Origin: Labyrinthula sp. Ha
Taxonomy: Eukaryota; Sar; Bigyra; Labyrinthulida; Labyrinthulaceae
Assembly: GCA_015227615.1 (NCBI GenBank)
Contig: JAALGZ010000001.1
Location: 1,240,001 to 1,304,000, forward strand
Direction of reading: 5' to 3'
Length of the DNA: 64,000 bases
Shown: positions 46,253-60,052 of the stretch, one piece after another
Numbering within the stretch: position 1 is the stretch's first letter
Layout: every line of letters starts with the position of its first letter
Position numbers and translations under genes: made by a program
The notes under the pieces: generated by a model
The model's input: only the letters and a program-made list of their open reading frames with translations
Databases searched by the model: none
Told to the model about the DNA's origin: nothing

Positions 46253-49200
46253 AGAACGGGTTCTGTTTCTGTGGTATTTGTCTTATTTGCGGTAATGACA
46301 TATTAAAAACCGTAATATATCGATATGGAATTTCCAGGTATTCATGTTAGATAAGGGCAAATCATCTGAAAGGGATCAGCTTTTTTAATCTAGAGTCAAA
46401 ACATTCAGAGAATCTAATTAAGCAGATACCATGAGGACAAATAGTCCACAATATGAAAGATACTTGGGAAAAGTGGAACCAAACCAAAATATGAGCAAGG
46501 GCGTCTCAATCTAAACAAAAAAACTGAAACACAGCGGAACTAAGAGGAGGCAGAAGTATTCACCTATTTCCATTTCAAAGCAGAAATAGATGATTAATAA
46601 CACCAATTTTTATTTCATTCCAGACCTTTTAATTGCAAGAAATGCTCAATACACTAATGTTTAGAGGAGATTAGTAAAGTACAAAATGAATGTTAAAATA
46701 ATAAAAACAAGTAAAATTGTTTGTACCTTTTGAGGTTCTCCCCCGAATGAACTAAATATTAAGTTCTATGTTGCTTTGAAAAGTTATTATGCGCAAGGAA
46801 ACCCAATTGTAATATGAGAGTAGCAACGTCGCTTATTTTGTTCATAGCCAGTTTTGTAATATATAACCATTAGAGAGTAATTGAACTAAGAGCAAAAAAA
46901 AGAGAGCTTGAACTTGAAACGTCTGTACATTTGATCGAAGTAGTGGAAGGGCCCAAGACGGTAAACAAAGCTGTAGAGTCGTCTATAATACAGAATAATG
47001 TTGAGAATCTGTGTGATGTTTTAATACTATTTACAAAGGTCACGTTAGTCACGAAGTAAATGCATTTGGAGGAATGAACAAATATCTAAAATAAATTACA
47101 GGGTAACAAGTAGCTATTACAAAGAATCATGGCACAGCGGATACGAGAATTCCAGCGGTAGTTGTGGCACTGCAGAGAAAATCTCTTGGAATATTTTTCG
47201 CTAAAGAACATGTTTTTGCCGAAAAGCAGAAGACAAAGAAGATGCCACCAGAGTTACTGGATGAAAATATTAATACTCTCATGCACTGCTGTAACAAATG
47301 TCTAAACAGTAATTGAAATTTTGTTGCATAACAGTGTTTAAAGAAAAATATGAGTTTTGTATTCTTATTTTTTAGGCGGTTTTGCCTCCCTTGTAGAGAC
47401 AATATAACCAAGCTGACTCTAAGACTTGTATTACCAATATATATCCCGCTACTTAGTAAAGCCTGTAAAACTTCCAAGACAGCCCCTATACAAAATACAT
47501 ATCTAACTACAAATATATATCCATAAAACACTAACAGGACAACACCACGACTTGGAAGATAATACTTAACGAGATATCGTCTAAGGAGTAGCTACAAAAT
47601 AAAATGAAAAAGATATATGGAGACTGTGTTTAAATCGGCAAAAGCAACGGCTCAACAATTAATTGTCTTTCGGCTATTTTTCTTCTTGCAATATATTGTT
47701 TTACTGGTACAACGAATTTCTGATGTACTCAAATAAAAAGAGGAAAAATACGCGATGTTATCAGAGGTTATAAGACATTTGGACTGTTGAAAGCTCGGTC
47801 TATTATGTCAGTTGACAGTGCTGCATTAATAAAAGCCACACAGAAATGTAAAGCTTCAAATGCAGGATGTATCAAATATCGTCTTGGGTTGGTTGCTATA
47901 GCATTTAAAGACTTAAAAGATTATGAGCTCAAAATTTGCATAGTGCATTTGGGAGAAAAACTTCTGACTTTTATAGCATGGATTATCTTGATAAGTTTCT
48001 TTAGGATTTTCCTAGTAAATTGCATGAACCACCCCAAAAAAACTGTCTAAAACACAGAAAAGATGCAAAAAGTATTTGTTATGTATACATATGTAGTTCT
48101 CTAATTATTTACGAAGAACAACTCAGCAAGTAGAGTCATTATATCCTTACCTTAAAGAAAAAGGTGCTTTAGAGCACAGCGCAAATTCTTGAATACTGGA
48201 TCAGCTTCCAGCGCATCATGAACCAAACGTGCATAGATATATAGAAAGCATCTTGGAGAAAAAAATGTTAAATAAAAAGAGCATAAGCATAGGTGAAGAA
48301 GTTGAAGTATTTATGTCCATGGAGATGAAACTGCCGAATGGGTGCTGAGTTACAAAGTAACTTGGCAACATTTGGCACTATGTGTCTAACACCATTCCAA
48401 GAAAAAAAATACTTCTTGTACACGAAATAGACGAGGAAGAATATCCTGCAGGTAACTGCTCCATTTGAACCAAACGCCATATTTCATGTCGACACTTCGC
48501 TGGAGCATGTTGCAGAGTTGGACTAGAATATTTAATAAAGGGAAATTTGAGTAGAAGCAAATACCAGGAGCATCCTGTAAATAAAACTCTGTTCAAATAG
48601 AGTTAGGAAGGTTGGGTACTGAGGTAGAAGAGATGTTTGAACAGGTGGTAGCCGTAGCTGGGATCGACATGAAGAGTGCTTCAAGAAGACCACAGGCGAA
48701 ATATGCAATGCAACTTGCTGAATATAAGAAGTTGTGTGAAGAAGCTAAATAGTTGGAGGAGGGATAAAAGAAAGCGTATGCTGTCATAAGTGAGAGATGA
48801 AACTTGCTTGAAGATAATCCAGATGTGGATTCTTGAGAGGTAGTTTCAATGTTGGATGGATCTGCATTTAAATTTTAGTCTCCAAAGCAAAGGAAAAATA
48901 AAATGCACAGGAAGGGTGGGAATAAACATTCCGCGCATGATATTAACTTTTCTAATATTGCCTAATTGATATATTCTTCCAGTTCATAAATATTGAACCT
49001 TCTTCCCACTCTTGTTTCTTTTCGAGAATCCATAATCTCCAACTCTAACCCATGGATAGAAATAACATAATTTAAAGCAAAATCCTGTTGAACTGTGTGC
49101 CCATAACCCTTTAGTAGGAAAACCTGAAAATAGAAAATAATTAACTTCCTTCTCATAGATTTTAGTTCAACAAGTAGAAACATAACTATTTTTTTTTGTT

Positions 49201-50091
49201 TGCTTTGAATATAAACTTATTCTTGCACTATTACCTAATTTGATCACCCAAAGGTTTAGGAAAGGCTATTTGATACCTAGTTTATCTTGCATCCAGACAA
49301 AGTGTATTTACTTAATATCTATGTATTTATTAGTTGTAAGAGAAACCATGTATATTTAGAAAGTATACAAACATCCTTGATTATCTTACTAGCAAGTTGT
49401 GATGTTCTTTTCCTAAAAAGTGCTTCTAATTCAAATGGTTCTGAAGTCAAGAAAGAGATTAGCCTTCACTGTTTAAGTATGGATATTTCTATTCTGCTTC
49501 AAAAAAACCTGTTGAGCTTACTCAACTAGAAAAATTCCTTCTTATAGTAGTTGTGTCTTTAAGCATACTTGATCTAATGTGAGGTGGTACTTCTGAGATA
49601 AGCTGAATTGTTGTAAAAACTCTAAAACCTTGAAGATTATTTTTGCGTGCTTACTCTTTGTTCTATATCTATATATTCTTCTGCTTCGAACCAGTTCTTG
49701 AACTCCCATCGGGAGGCAATTTTTGTTGCGTAATTTCTTCTCCACTGATTTCATCATTTATAAAATTCATTTTGTGAGGTTAATTTATTCAATCTGAAGT
49801 TTGTGTGTTTGACACCAGAGTTAAGAGAAGCTATTTTCTATGAAAATATATAGAGCGGAGCGATGACATCTATCCTAAAAGTCAACGAGATGCACTGCTT
49901 CATCTGTTTTCAGCCATTTAGCACACTTCATAATTCTCAAAGTTCCGGAAAAAACATGAGTCCGCTCAAAGCACAAAATTTGATGTTGATTTTAGTTACT
50001 TGATTTAAGTTTTGAAAAAATATATATTGCTAACTAAAAAATAAAATTGCATCACAAGTAACTAGTAAAGTTTTTGAATAATAATACCAAA
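46253..50091. other. Spacer with degraded coding remnants
   Basis: No intact gene. Several protein-like patches on the + strand between about 46.87 and 48.95 kb are described separately. 46.25-46.87 kb and 48.95-50.09 kb show only short random frames. Confidence 0.5.
46874..48895 (+). pseudogene. Degraded coding remnants, partly Tudor-like
   Basis: Separate + strand patches read like protein but fall in different frames with stops between. 46874-47056: charged helix-like sequence (VIELRAKKRELELETSVHLI). 47120-47310: RIPAVVVALQRKSLGIFFAK. 48100-48350: ILDQLPAHHEPNVHRYIES then SISIGEEVEVFM. 48315-48455: DETAEWVLSYKVTW, then in another frame VHEIDEEEYPAG, reminiscent of an SGF29-type Tudor (WILAxV ... 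YEVxDxDEE). 48598-48890: FEQVVAVAGIDMKSASRRP and LAEYKKLCEEAK. It could be one broken gene, two, or remnants mixed with an unknown element. Some joins could be introns, but I could not find a consistent gene model. Not assigned to a family. Confidence 0.35.
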
Positions 50092-50601
50092 TTATTGTTG
50101 AAGGTTGTCGTTGATACCTCTCCTAATGACGTCATAAGCTTCTTGGAAGAGCTCCATGAAGACAGCAATAACTGTTGACATCAATAAAACAAATATACTA
50201 AGATAATCTCTTTTCTGTGCAGCAGCATCTATTTGCAGAAAGTTTTCTTCAAACTCATTCCTTGGAACAACCTTTTCTTTAACTTCTACAAACTCTTCCT
50301 CTAAGGCATCCAATTTACTAACATCATCAAGGTTTTTGAACTTTGTAGGTAGATCTGCTCCTTCAATTCTAGGTGGAAGGGGAACTTGTCTCAATAAGGG
50401 CAACTCAACTGGTCTCTGCACATTGCCTACAGATTTCTCTACACCGGCTGTTTTCCCTTTTCTTAGCTGTCCTCCGAGATATCGATCACTGATCCTCCAT
50501 TTTCTGTCTTTTATCTCACTACCTTGTGGTGAATTTAATACACTGCTCAATTTCCTTCTAAATATTGAACTCCTTGCTCCATTCTTCTGCGATTCAACCA
50601 T
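50092..50601 (-). CDS. Tail-anchored membrane protein of unknown function (169 aa)
   Basis: Single exon, ATG at 50601 to TAA at 50092. Family not recognised. Residues 1-60 are basic and serine-rich without a signal peptide. About 62-82 is proline-rich (RPVELPLLRQVPLPPRIEG). About 92-125 is acidic and probably helical (LDDVSKLDALEEEFVEVKEK). One hydrophobic segment lies at about 133-151 (YLSIFVLLMSTVIAVFMEL), leaving an 18-residue C-terminal end. This is the layout of a tail-anchored protein facing the cytosol. It is divergently paired with the PMP34-like carrier 298 bases away, so the two could share a promoter. A peroxisomal, mitochondrial or ER home cannot be told apart here. Confidence 0.7.
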   Translation of the reverse strand: MVESQKNGARSSIFRRKLSSVLNSPQGSEIKDRKWRISDRYLGGQLRKGKTAGVEKSVGNVQRPVELPLLRQVPLPPRIEGADLPTKFKNLDDVSKLDALEEEFVEVKEKVVPRNEFEENFLQIDAAAQKRDYLSIFVLLMSTVIAVFMELFQEAYDVIRRGINDNLQQ

Positions 50602-50899
50602 TTTGCTTTTTAGTACAGTTGTTTTCTTTCTTTTCTTCTTGAATATATTTTGGGCAATTTATATTCTAGGCCATATGGCCTCACCAAGAAACGTTGACAT
50701 ACAATTACGAATCTCCAAAAGCTCGGAAAAAGAAGGTTTGTTAAACTAGCCGTTAATTGCGAAGAAAAACCAAAGAAAAAAGAATTAAAATTATCTCTGA
50801 TTAAAACAATTCTAGTGTGCTGTATCATCGATTGACCTGGTTGAAAACTACAAGTACTTATAGAGACGAGGATAATTTGGGTTAACTAAAACTGAGAAA
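50602..50899. promoter_or_regulatory. Divergent intergenic region between tail-anchored protein and carrier genes
   Basis: The 298 bases must hold both promoters. It contains a perfect 14-base palindrome AGGCCATATGGCCT at 50668-50681, a candidate binding site for a dimeric factor. The role is inferred. Confidence 0.4.
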
Positions 50900-51850
50900 A
50901 TGAGTGATAACATTTTAAAGGAGCTGTTTACTTATCATAACCTGGTTCATGCAATTAGTGGAGCAACAGGTGGAGCAACCGCAATTACAACATTCTATCC
51001 ACTTAACATTATAAGAACAAAGTTGCAAGTGGATGAAACCTTAAAATCAAAGAACGTTTTTGTTCTAATCAAAGAAATTGCTGAAAAAGAAGGCTTTTCT
51101 GCCCTATACCAAGGCTGGTGGAGCTCCGTGGTTTCTTTAGGTTGTTCAAATTTTGTGTATTTTTACACCTACAACGCATTCAAAGCGCTATATTTTAAAT
51201 ATGTGCTGAAAGCAAATCCTAAGACTGCCATGATTGATCCAATAACTAACTTGGCTATAGCTTCATCTGCTGGAATTATTAATGTTCTTTGTACAACTCC
51301 ACTTTGGGTTGCTGGAACTCGTTTAATGGTTCAATCTAAGAAGAAAAACCAAGGTGAAACTGATGGTAAGAAACCTTACACTGGAGTATTTGATACTTTG
51401 ACTAGAATTGTCAAGGAAGAAGGGGTTCCCGCGTTGTGGAATGGAGTTGGTCCAAGTTTAATGTTGGTGTCTAATCCATCTATTCAGTTCTCCACCTATG
51501 AGAGATTGAGAGGTCCAATGGCAAGAATTGCTGACAAGAGAGGATATGGAATTACAAGTGTAGAGTTCTTTGTGATGGGTGCAATTGCTAAAGCGGTTGC
51601 AACAGTGTTTACGTACCCAATTCAAATTGCGCAGAGCAGATTGAGAGCTGATAAGGAAGAAAAGTATAAGGGAAGTGTTGATTGCTTGAAACAGATGTAT
51701 GCTGTTGGTGGAGTTTTGGCTTGGTTTAAGGGAATGGAGGCAAAATTGTGGCAAACTGTCTTGACTGCTGCTTTTCAGTTCTTGACATATGAACAAGTGC
51801 AGAAAGTAGTCTTTTGGCTTTTATTAGGATCTAATAAAGTTACTCAGTAG
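50900..51850 (+). CDS. PMP34: PMP34/SLC25A17-like peroxisomal adenine-nucleotide or CoA carrier
   Basis: Single exon, 316 residues, ATG 50900 to TAG 51850, the usual length for the SLC25 family. It has three homologous repeats of two membrane helices. The signature prolines are at YPLNIIRTKLQ (P34), TPLWVAGTRLMVQ (P134) and YPIQIAQSRLR (P240). The unusual second and third signatures (PLWVAxTRL and YPxQxxQSxLR), the ALWNGVGPSLMLVSNPSIQF stretch (179-198) and FKGMEAKLWQTVLTAAFQFL (276-295) are characteristic of the PMP34/yeast Ant1/plant PXN group, not of mitochondrial ADP/ATP carriers. Members exchange ATP/AMP, NAD or CoA across the peroxisomal membrane to support fatty-acid activation and beta-oxidation. 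Its presence implies peroxisomes. Exact substrate is not readable from sequence. Confidence 0.9.
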   Translation: MSDNILKELFTYHNLVHAISGATGGATAITTFYPLNIIRTKLQVDETLKSKNVFVLIKEIAEKEGFSALYQGWWSSVVSLGCSNFVYFYTYNAFKALYFKYVLKANPKTAMIDPITNLAIASSAGIINVLCTTPLWVAGTRLMVQSKKKNQGETDGKKPYTGVFDTLTRIVKEEGVPALWNGVGPSLMLVSNPSIQFSTYERLRGPMARIADKRGYGITSVEFFVMGAIAKAVATVFTYPIQIAQSRLRADKEEKYKGSVDCLKQMYAVGGVLAWFKGMEAKLWQTVLTAAFQFLTYEQVQKVVFWLLLGSNKVTQ

Positions 51851-54800
51851 AATTAGAGTACTTAGAATAAGACAAAAGGGCTGAAATTTTACTATGTATT
51901 ATCTGTTTTTTTGGTATGGGGTTAGGAGGCATGAATGCAGTTGAAACCTAATCAATCAACAAAACAGCAAGAAAGGTGAACTACCCAATCTAGTATATTC
52001 TACATTAGATCAAGAGGGAAATGAGGATTAACTTAACATAATGGCCTCAAACCAACTGCTTTTTTTGATACATACTTTCTTCAGCGTGTCAAATTTTCCT
52101 TTTGAGTTACTTGCAACACACACAATAACTTTAACTGAGCAGAATCGTAAATGAAGTCAACAATTGGAGAAAAGAGCAAAGGGGAGGGTATACATACTAT
52201 GTTAGTGTTCCCGTAAAGCATACTTTTTCGGGTTTGCTTATTGAAGACAAAATAAAAAAGACCAAATTTTTTCAACAAAGAGTAATACTAACAGACGTAA
52301 TGGTTTTATAATCTTATTAGCGTGAGCTGCTTTTTTTTCGTTATGTCTAATATGAGTCACTTAACTCTTACTCGATAAGTGTTCTAACGATGTCAATTCT
52401 TGATACAGATGTATGTACCAGGATTATCTTGACCAAATTCTTCTTTAGCCCTCGGATTGCAGTTTAAATGGCCTTCCAATTATCTTGCTGCAATAGATAT
52501 AATTCTTATCAGCTCATCTTTAAGTGAGCATAGTTTGATATCCTTGTTATTCAAAGAGTTTATTCTATTGTTTTTCTTATCTTAGTTTCCCTTTAGTTCA
52601 TGGGCCCAGTTACACGCCTATATTTTTCCACTTGTGTTTCGTAACACAAACACATTGGTTATACAGCCAAAGTATGCAGTCATAGTTACCCATACTTGTG
52701 GCTCTGCTTTGCCATATATTGTGGCATTAATACTTAATCCAAATTTTCTATAAATAAATTATGACCTGAAGTTCAAGACACTTTCATTGCTTGCAGTTGT
52801 ATTATTTCGTCTTATTCCATTCTAAAAAGGATCAGACTAAGCTGCCAAGAGTTCTACATAGTGTTTTAAGAAAATCTCCAACAGTTATTTTAAGTCATAA
52901 ATATTTTTTTTTGCTCCGAGTTTCTACATAATTAATTTGCTTGATTTCCAGCAAGTGTAAATAATTTTTAATTTTCATGGATTATCACTAACATGTGACC
53001 ATAACGTGATGTTAAGTTTCTTTACCACGCATGTCTCATAGATGTTTATACATGATTCAATAAACAATTTGAATGTGTATTGATAATCCTTAAGTATCAG
53101 AACTAAATTAGAACAGTTTGATTAAAATCAAAAACAAGTTTTTCTTTTTAACAATAAAAATCAAAAGATGAATAAAATGCTTACTGAAGGTTCTTAGATT
53201 TGCTAATTCCTGTGAAATACATAACTAAATAGCTTTACATGAACTGTTTGTCGAAATTAATAACTAGTATTAGTAAATATAAATATATTTGGAACCGACA
53301 TAAATGAACGATCAATTATATAGAAAAATAAAAAATCTGCACCAAATACTTTTAAAGTTTATAATAAAACAAAGTACCAATAAAAAATGTTTATCAACGA
53401 TTCAATTCCTTTCATGGTAATGAGGACAGGGGAATCAATATAGCAATTCATGTCTGACCTCTAGAACCCTAATTTAAAAGCATGATTGAAAAGACATAGA
53501 AATACGAGAAAAATATAACTTTCTCTACTGCTCAGCAGAATAAGTTAAAAATAACTTATCTTACTCGAATTCATCATATTTTCTATCTACGAAAGTAGAT
53601 TGTTTCAGCGGCAGAATATAATTTGAGAAACGAAATACGTACAATAACCTAGATCAACACCTGGAACAAGTTACCGTGTAAAGCAAACTACCATCTCACA
53701 AAAAAAATACACACATTAACTTAATGACAAGCACGGAATATAATCTAGAAATGAAGTGTTACTGCCTGTCATGATGCATCGGAAACATAAAAAAATAAAT
53801 TAAGATTAACAGCTGTATAGATGATGAAGATAACCTATTATTTTTTTTCTCTTGGCTTAGATTAGTTGACTATGACGCGATACTATACTTGCCACATGTT
53901 ACTAAAAACGCTTGAGTTAACCTCACTAGCCGGTGCTTATACACTGCTCTTTGTCGGTAAATCATTTTACTTTAGCCTAATTGATTGAGTGAGTAAGCTT
54001 GGTTTATATATTTTGGACTTGATCTAAAGTGTCCATTTCTTTACGGACGTTTATTATTTTTACTAATTAGCTTAGTTTATTTTTAAGTGGTTATGTTCTT
54101 GTCTAAAAGCTCTAAGCCAAAGAATCTATGAAGATTCATAGCCCTTGGGTTTCAATCTTAATGCCTTATATAATCCATGTGTAAGTTGCTAATGTAGTAG
54201 CTATGTTTTTCACAACCCATAAAATAACTCGTAAGAAGATATTCTATCACTTAAGTTACTTCAATATTTCTCTAATAGAGTGAAGCCATTGACACAAATA
54301 ACATTTCCTTTCAGTTTCTTGATTCAAATTCCATGTCTCTTGCTCAACTAGTTTGGACCAAACTAACAAACCTCAGGTTCTTCTTAAAGTAAATGCATGG
54401 TTTTCTCTAATAACCTGTACTATCTTCGCAATACCTCTAAAATCCAACTTTTATCGAGTCACAGCTCCAAGCTTAATGTAATTACTGTTGGTTTCCGATT
54501 TAGTTGCATCATATGGTCAAACTTAGCTTACAGGTGTTTCATCCGTTATTGCTGTAAATATTTGGAAAAAGTAGATATGCTACATTAGAACAAAAAATCC
54601 AGCATATATATGAAGTATTATTCTACAGAAATTTTATGTTTGTACGGTGCCCTGCTGAACTGCTGAAACTGCCTCTGTCTTTCACCTAGGGTAGTAAAAG
54701 AAGTCGTATAAACGGCAAGAAGTTGAATCTTACATGGCATAGCCACTGTCTCGAAAAATAGTTTTCAGGGAATACGTGGACTATATGAACCTAGCTTTGA

Positions 54801-57800
54801 ATTATTATCTACATAATCGATATCAACTTTCAATGTTTTATGTACGTCAAACTACACAACATCTCCAAGGCGAGGTTCTAAATCATTATGCTACCTTGGG
54901 TATTAGATTCACTTCCAGTTTAACAATATGAAGTTACAGTATGATTCTCCTAATAGTGGTAGCTGACAAACTATGATGTAGAAAACGCACAATTTCATAC
55001 CAAAATAGAAGAAACACATACAGTAATCAATAAGACCGTATAGATTTCATCACTGCCAAAAGTTAAAGGTTATTGTCTGCACCAAAATAATAGACAATAG
55101 TGCTCATACATCAGAGGTAAAGTACCGTAGTGAATATGTCATAACTAGGTACACACACACAAGACTACGCTAAAAGAGCTATTTCTGGTTGGTTTTTCAT
55201 TGATACTCGTTATAATATGAACACAAAATAACACGAAGTATTTGCAAATATACACATATTTCTGTTCTTCACCTGGAAATTTCATTAGTCAGTATATTAA
55301 GCCAGAACGATGAATTACTAAGACCAAGCAACATAAAAAACAAAATAGGAAACCATAAAGTAAAGTCTTCTTGATCACGCAGAAGTAAGATTATTTCATT
55401 TATATGAAACACTGGTTTGAAAGATGCCTAAGAGCTTTTAACCCAAAACCCGATTTTAAAAAAGCACCATAGCCAATATTGAAAGAAAAACCAGAGGGAT
55501 ATTTTATTTGGTCTACTTAGTCAATGATTCAACTAGCTTTATTTTTCACAAATCAAATTGTTGAGATCATTATGGGCGTGTAACCAACATCTAGTTCTGT
55601 TTAAATGTGGTAGTTGCTATAATACAGGATTTGAGCTTAATAACAGTTTCAAGGAAGAATAAACCAACGAGAAGTGGGCAAGAATATTAATTGGGGAATA
55701 AAGTTAGCCAGATTAACTACCTGAAGCAACAGATGGGTATTCACTCTAGAAATTAAAAGAAATAAAATGAATATATGAATATATCCCAAGTTTAACTATT
55801 ATTTGAGTAAATTTTCTATTTCTATAGTCAATATATTTGTTTCGTGAAAGTGTCACATAATTTATTAAAAAAACAAACGAGTTAAAAATAATAAGATAAA
55901 GGGTATATTGGTTTTAAAGATTCAATCATATTATTATTATTGAACCAAAGTTTTTGCTACAAAGATATTTTACATAAAATCAGATTGGGGTATTAAAGAG
56001 AAAGCAAAACGTAAAAGGCGTAAAACAATATTCTTAGTAGAATCGAACATTTCAATTTCAAGAAGAAAATTTAGTACCTTTGGTCGATATACGATTCAAT
56101 TTGGAACGGATGCTTAGGTTGCTGTTATCTATAATAATCCTGTAGAAGATGAAACCAATGAAGTGTGCTAGAATTACTTACACAAAGTGAAACTAGTCGT
56201 AAATCTACTTCGACAAACCACGGAACAAGCTTTAATGAGTAAAAAATAACAAGAGAGATATGATGGTAAAAGTAAGCGGAATTTTATTTCACAGTCCTTA
56301 ATGTTTTTGTAGTAATTGGAAGAAAGCGATCTATAACTCTATTTAGGAACATAAAACATCAATGAGTATATTCGATATACACAAGAGGTAATACAAAGAC
56401 ATATATTGAAGTGCTTGAAAATAAAATAGCGGTAGCACTTTATCTAACAAAATATATTTCGTGGAGGTAAATACACAATAGTTATATCTAAGCTGGTGTT
56501 AATCCCATCGCAGTTGATGGATGTTCTCATAATTGTGGGTTACAACCCGTTGAACAAAGATACCTACCGAAAGTGGCAAAGAAGAGTTTCATTAAGAATA
56601 TCTTCTGCTATTGTGTCTAGTATTTGGTTTTAAGTTACTATAAAAATCACTGATTTAGTGCTATGATAACTTTTGCTTTGCTTACAACGTAAGTTTTACG
56701 GGGTTCTCCTAGTAAAGTTTTGAATATTTATCAAATAATATAACATCGGGTTTATATATATATATAACCTTATTTTAGGTTTCAAAAAGGCAGTATTAGG
56801 TGGTCGGAGTATTTTTAAGGTAAATTCTGTGATATTATTTTCCAAAGCTAAGAGTTAGACAAGTAATTGTCCATATCGTCTATATGTGTATGAGGATATG
56901 TATATTAAATTAAATTAACTAAAAGAACTTTAAAAGATCTTTAAAATGATATAAGTAACGTCTTCTAACTCCCAGCATTTGTTGAGATATCGAGGTTTTA
57001 GGATCTGTTGTTTCCGGTGCTTATGTATTAGTAAAAATGTTTTTTGTAAAGTTGCACCAATTGTGCGGTAATGTAATATTGTATTATAACTATGTAAAGT
57101 GTAAACAGTCAGTATGGAGAGAGTCGTACACTCGACTGCTTAGTGTCTGACTCTAAGTTAACTAAAAATCAAAATTGTGGGACAGCCAAATCATCGTCAG
57201 TATTAAAAGGAAGTGCATATTTAACCCCAAGCAGGCAGTCTTCGTTAATACCATTCAAGTATTTGTAATGTTTACCGCTTAGCCCATATCTCTCACTAAA
57301 GCTTTTCTGACATGTTTCGAGTTTAACGCAAGTGGTAGGTATTAATACTGTACACAATGCTAGACTACAACTTGAAAAGGGGAAAACATAAGAATTTTAC
57401 AAATATTTCAAAAAAAAATTCAGAACTCTGTTTTGTAACTATCAAAAGAAGAAACATCAGCACTCAGTATATATATCTTTTAACTTAAAAAGATAAACGC
57501 TTCTTTATGAATTTCAAAAATGTATTGCCGCAACTTACACCTTTGTTTCTGCAGAGTAGAAACTTATTTGAATGAACTCTTTGATTTCAGTAGAAGTAGT
57601 TAATTCACCTGAGATATATTTTTAATCCAGAGTGTGGGAGTTCAAATCATCAGCCTTCGCTACCTTTTACTGCTAATAGATCGACGAGTTTCCACGGAGA
57701 CAGTTATTTCCGCTGTATACAAATACTGGCTTGACACTTTGCTGATTAGAAATACAAGTAGATTATCCAAAAATTATCCATAAGAATATTCTAACGACAA

Positions 57801-60052
57801 GAACCCCTCCTCAAAAGTTTTCAACCTCAATAAAACAAAAAGTATTTATTCCTTGTATTAAGAATTTACGTGGCGTTTAGGACAGATTTTGATTTCCAAT
57901 TATTGCTTAAGTCTTAGATTCTATTAAGATGATTTTAATCTTGAACACTATTATCAATGCCAAATACAAATTCAAAATAGTACCACCATATTGTAATATC
58001 ACTTATCTTCTGTAGTTCGAAAGAGATTAAAGGTTTTGAAGAGATATTTCTGTCACGCCAAAAGATGTTCTTAAAAATCACACGTGTTAGTTTTTCTGGA
58101 CTACTTGAGTTGTGATTTTCTTGATCCTTGCTTCTCCCCCGGAAATTCAACATTGAAGAATGGAACTATGCACCAATCAATGGTTCTAGAGTTCCATTAC
58201 GTTCCCTAAATAAACAATCCATATTTAGACGTGGTGCAAGAGAAATGAACATTATAATTTACTCTTATTTACGTCGAAAAAGCATAAATAGATATACCCA
58301 GCTTCCATTTTAGACCCAGTAATTGAGTTCAAAGGGACCAAAACAATCATTTCGGCATTTTCCACGTCTTCGGCGCAGCTCTTTCATTAGTTTTGAAAGG
58401 GAAAAGATATAAAGTTTGCTCGCGAAGAATTCTTATTTAGTTCCAAGAAAAAAGTATTTCAATTTTTTTTTCTCGGACGCCAATTCTCCAATTTTACTGT
58501 TATTTTACATGAATTTTCATTTCCTATGGTTGGATAACTTGACCTATGACATGACGGGTTACACAATGCGATTTACTAAGTGTGAAACATATGCATTTTT
58601 GCGGATAGGTATCTATGTCTCGATCTATATATCAACAAGAACCATCAATAATCCAATGTTTTTTTAGTGTTTTCGTTATCAAGAAGAACTACTAGATTTT
58701 GGTTAACATGAAGTTTTATTGGTGCTAGTCCCGTTGTGATTTCTCGTGGATATTAAGTAATAAAACTTCTTTCTGAACGAAATGTTAAGCTACTTTCTTA
58801 TAAAATGGCGACCGGCATGAGTACTGAATACACGGCCAAGCAATAACCCTGAAGTAAACTAAGAGTGCACCATATGACCTATTCTATAGATGTGTTTCTA
58901 TGGTGCAAGACTGAAATAAAGTGTTTTTCGCAATTTGACGCTTGTTAATGTCACTCAAATTTTCATGAATAACCAGTTGTCAGCCACGATCAGAGCTATG
59001 AAGTTAATTGTTTTTCCCTTTAAATCTGATTACGAAGGAGAAATTTGGGACTTTATTCTTGTCAAGAGAGTCTGATTTGTTGTTTGAAAATCACTGATCG
59101 GCAACAATCACTGATAATAATTGGGGAGTAAAAAAACCAAATGATAAATCTGCGACACAAAAAATCATTATCAAGTAGTTCTTTATGACTACTAACTGCT
59201 TTAATGAATATTGGCTCAGGGCTATCATTAGCTGGTAAAATTTTCTAGGCAAGTGATATATACCTTCGTATAACTTTGCAGCAAAATACTCAATGAGAAT
59301 TCTTGCACTAGAAAACGGCTCCAAGGTGGCAAGGATTCAACTTCTTATAATAAATTACATTGTATTGGGTTTAGCTTTAATCAATGTTGGCAATACATTC
59401 TAGGGATTGCAGCTGCCGAAATATTTTAGCTTAAAAGACTAGTCGGGACATTGGATAGTTGAGTAAAAAACCTGCCGCATAAGGATGTTCAGCTTGTGAA
59501 TTCATCAACCTTATTTCAATATTTAAAGTAAATTAACATATTTTAACTTCTAAAGTTCTAAGTTCTTAATATTTTCAGCCCCCACTATGGTTTCTCCATA
59601 ACAGATTATGTCTTTACATCATGTTAGAATCTTATCAATACAAAAAGCTATATTCTCAGTAGTATCAAATATATATGAATTAACTTAAATACGTGACCAT
59701 TAAAAGAATCCATATGAGATGAATTTATTTCTTTGAGTATTTTAACTAAATATATATTATTTATCATTTCTTGTTCTTAAGGTACACATATTACGCTTGA
59801 CCAATAATATATCCTCTTAACTGGATATTGTATTACCCCAGAAATATTGGTATATCAATAATACACAAAAGATTCCCCAGTATGAAGAAGTATTGAAGAC
59901 ATTAGATGTACACGAACCTGAATCAATAACTGTCTTGGACAATATGTACCTGCAATGAAAAACAGTTATATTTCTTTGCCCTTCCCGCTTCCTGAACTTT
60001 CTGGTGATACATCATATTCAACCTTGAGCTTCCGAGCTAAGATCAAATCCAA
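51851..60052. other. Long gene-free AT-rich spacer
   Basis: About 8.2 kb with only short random-looking frames. No tRNA, rRNA or family motif was recognised. A TA dinucleotide run lies at about 56754-56765. Confidence 0.6.

Noticed and set aside
47127-47531. 134-codon frame, minus strand
   Set aside because: Overlaps the protein-like patch on the plus strand and shows no family motif itself.
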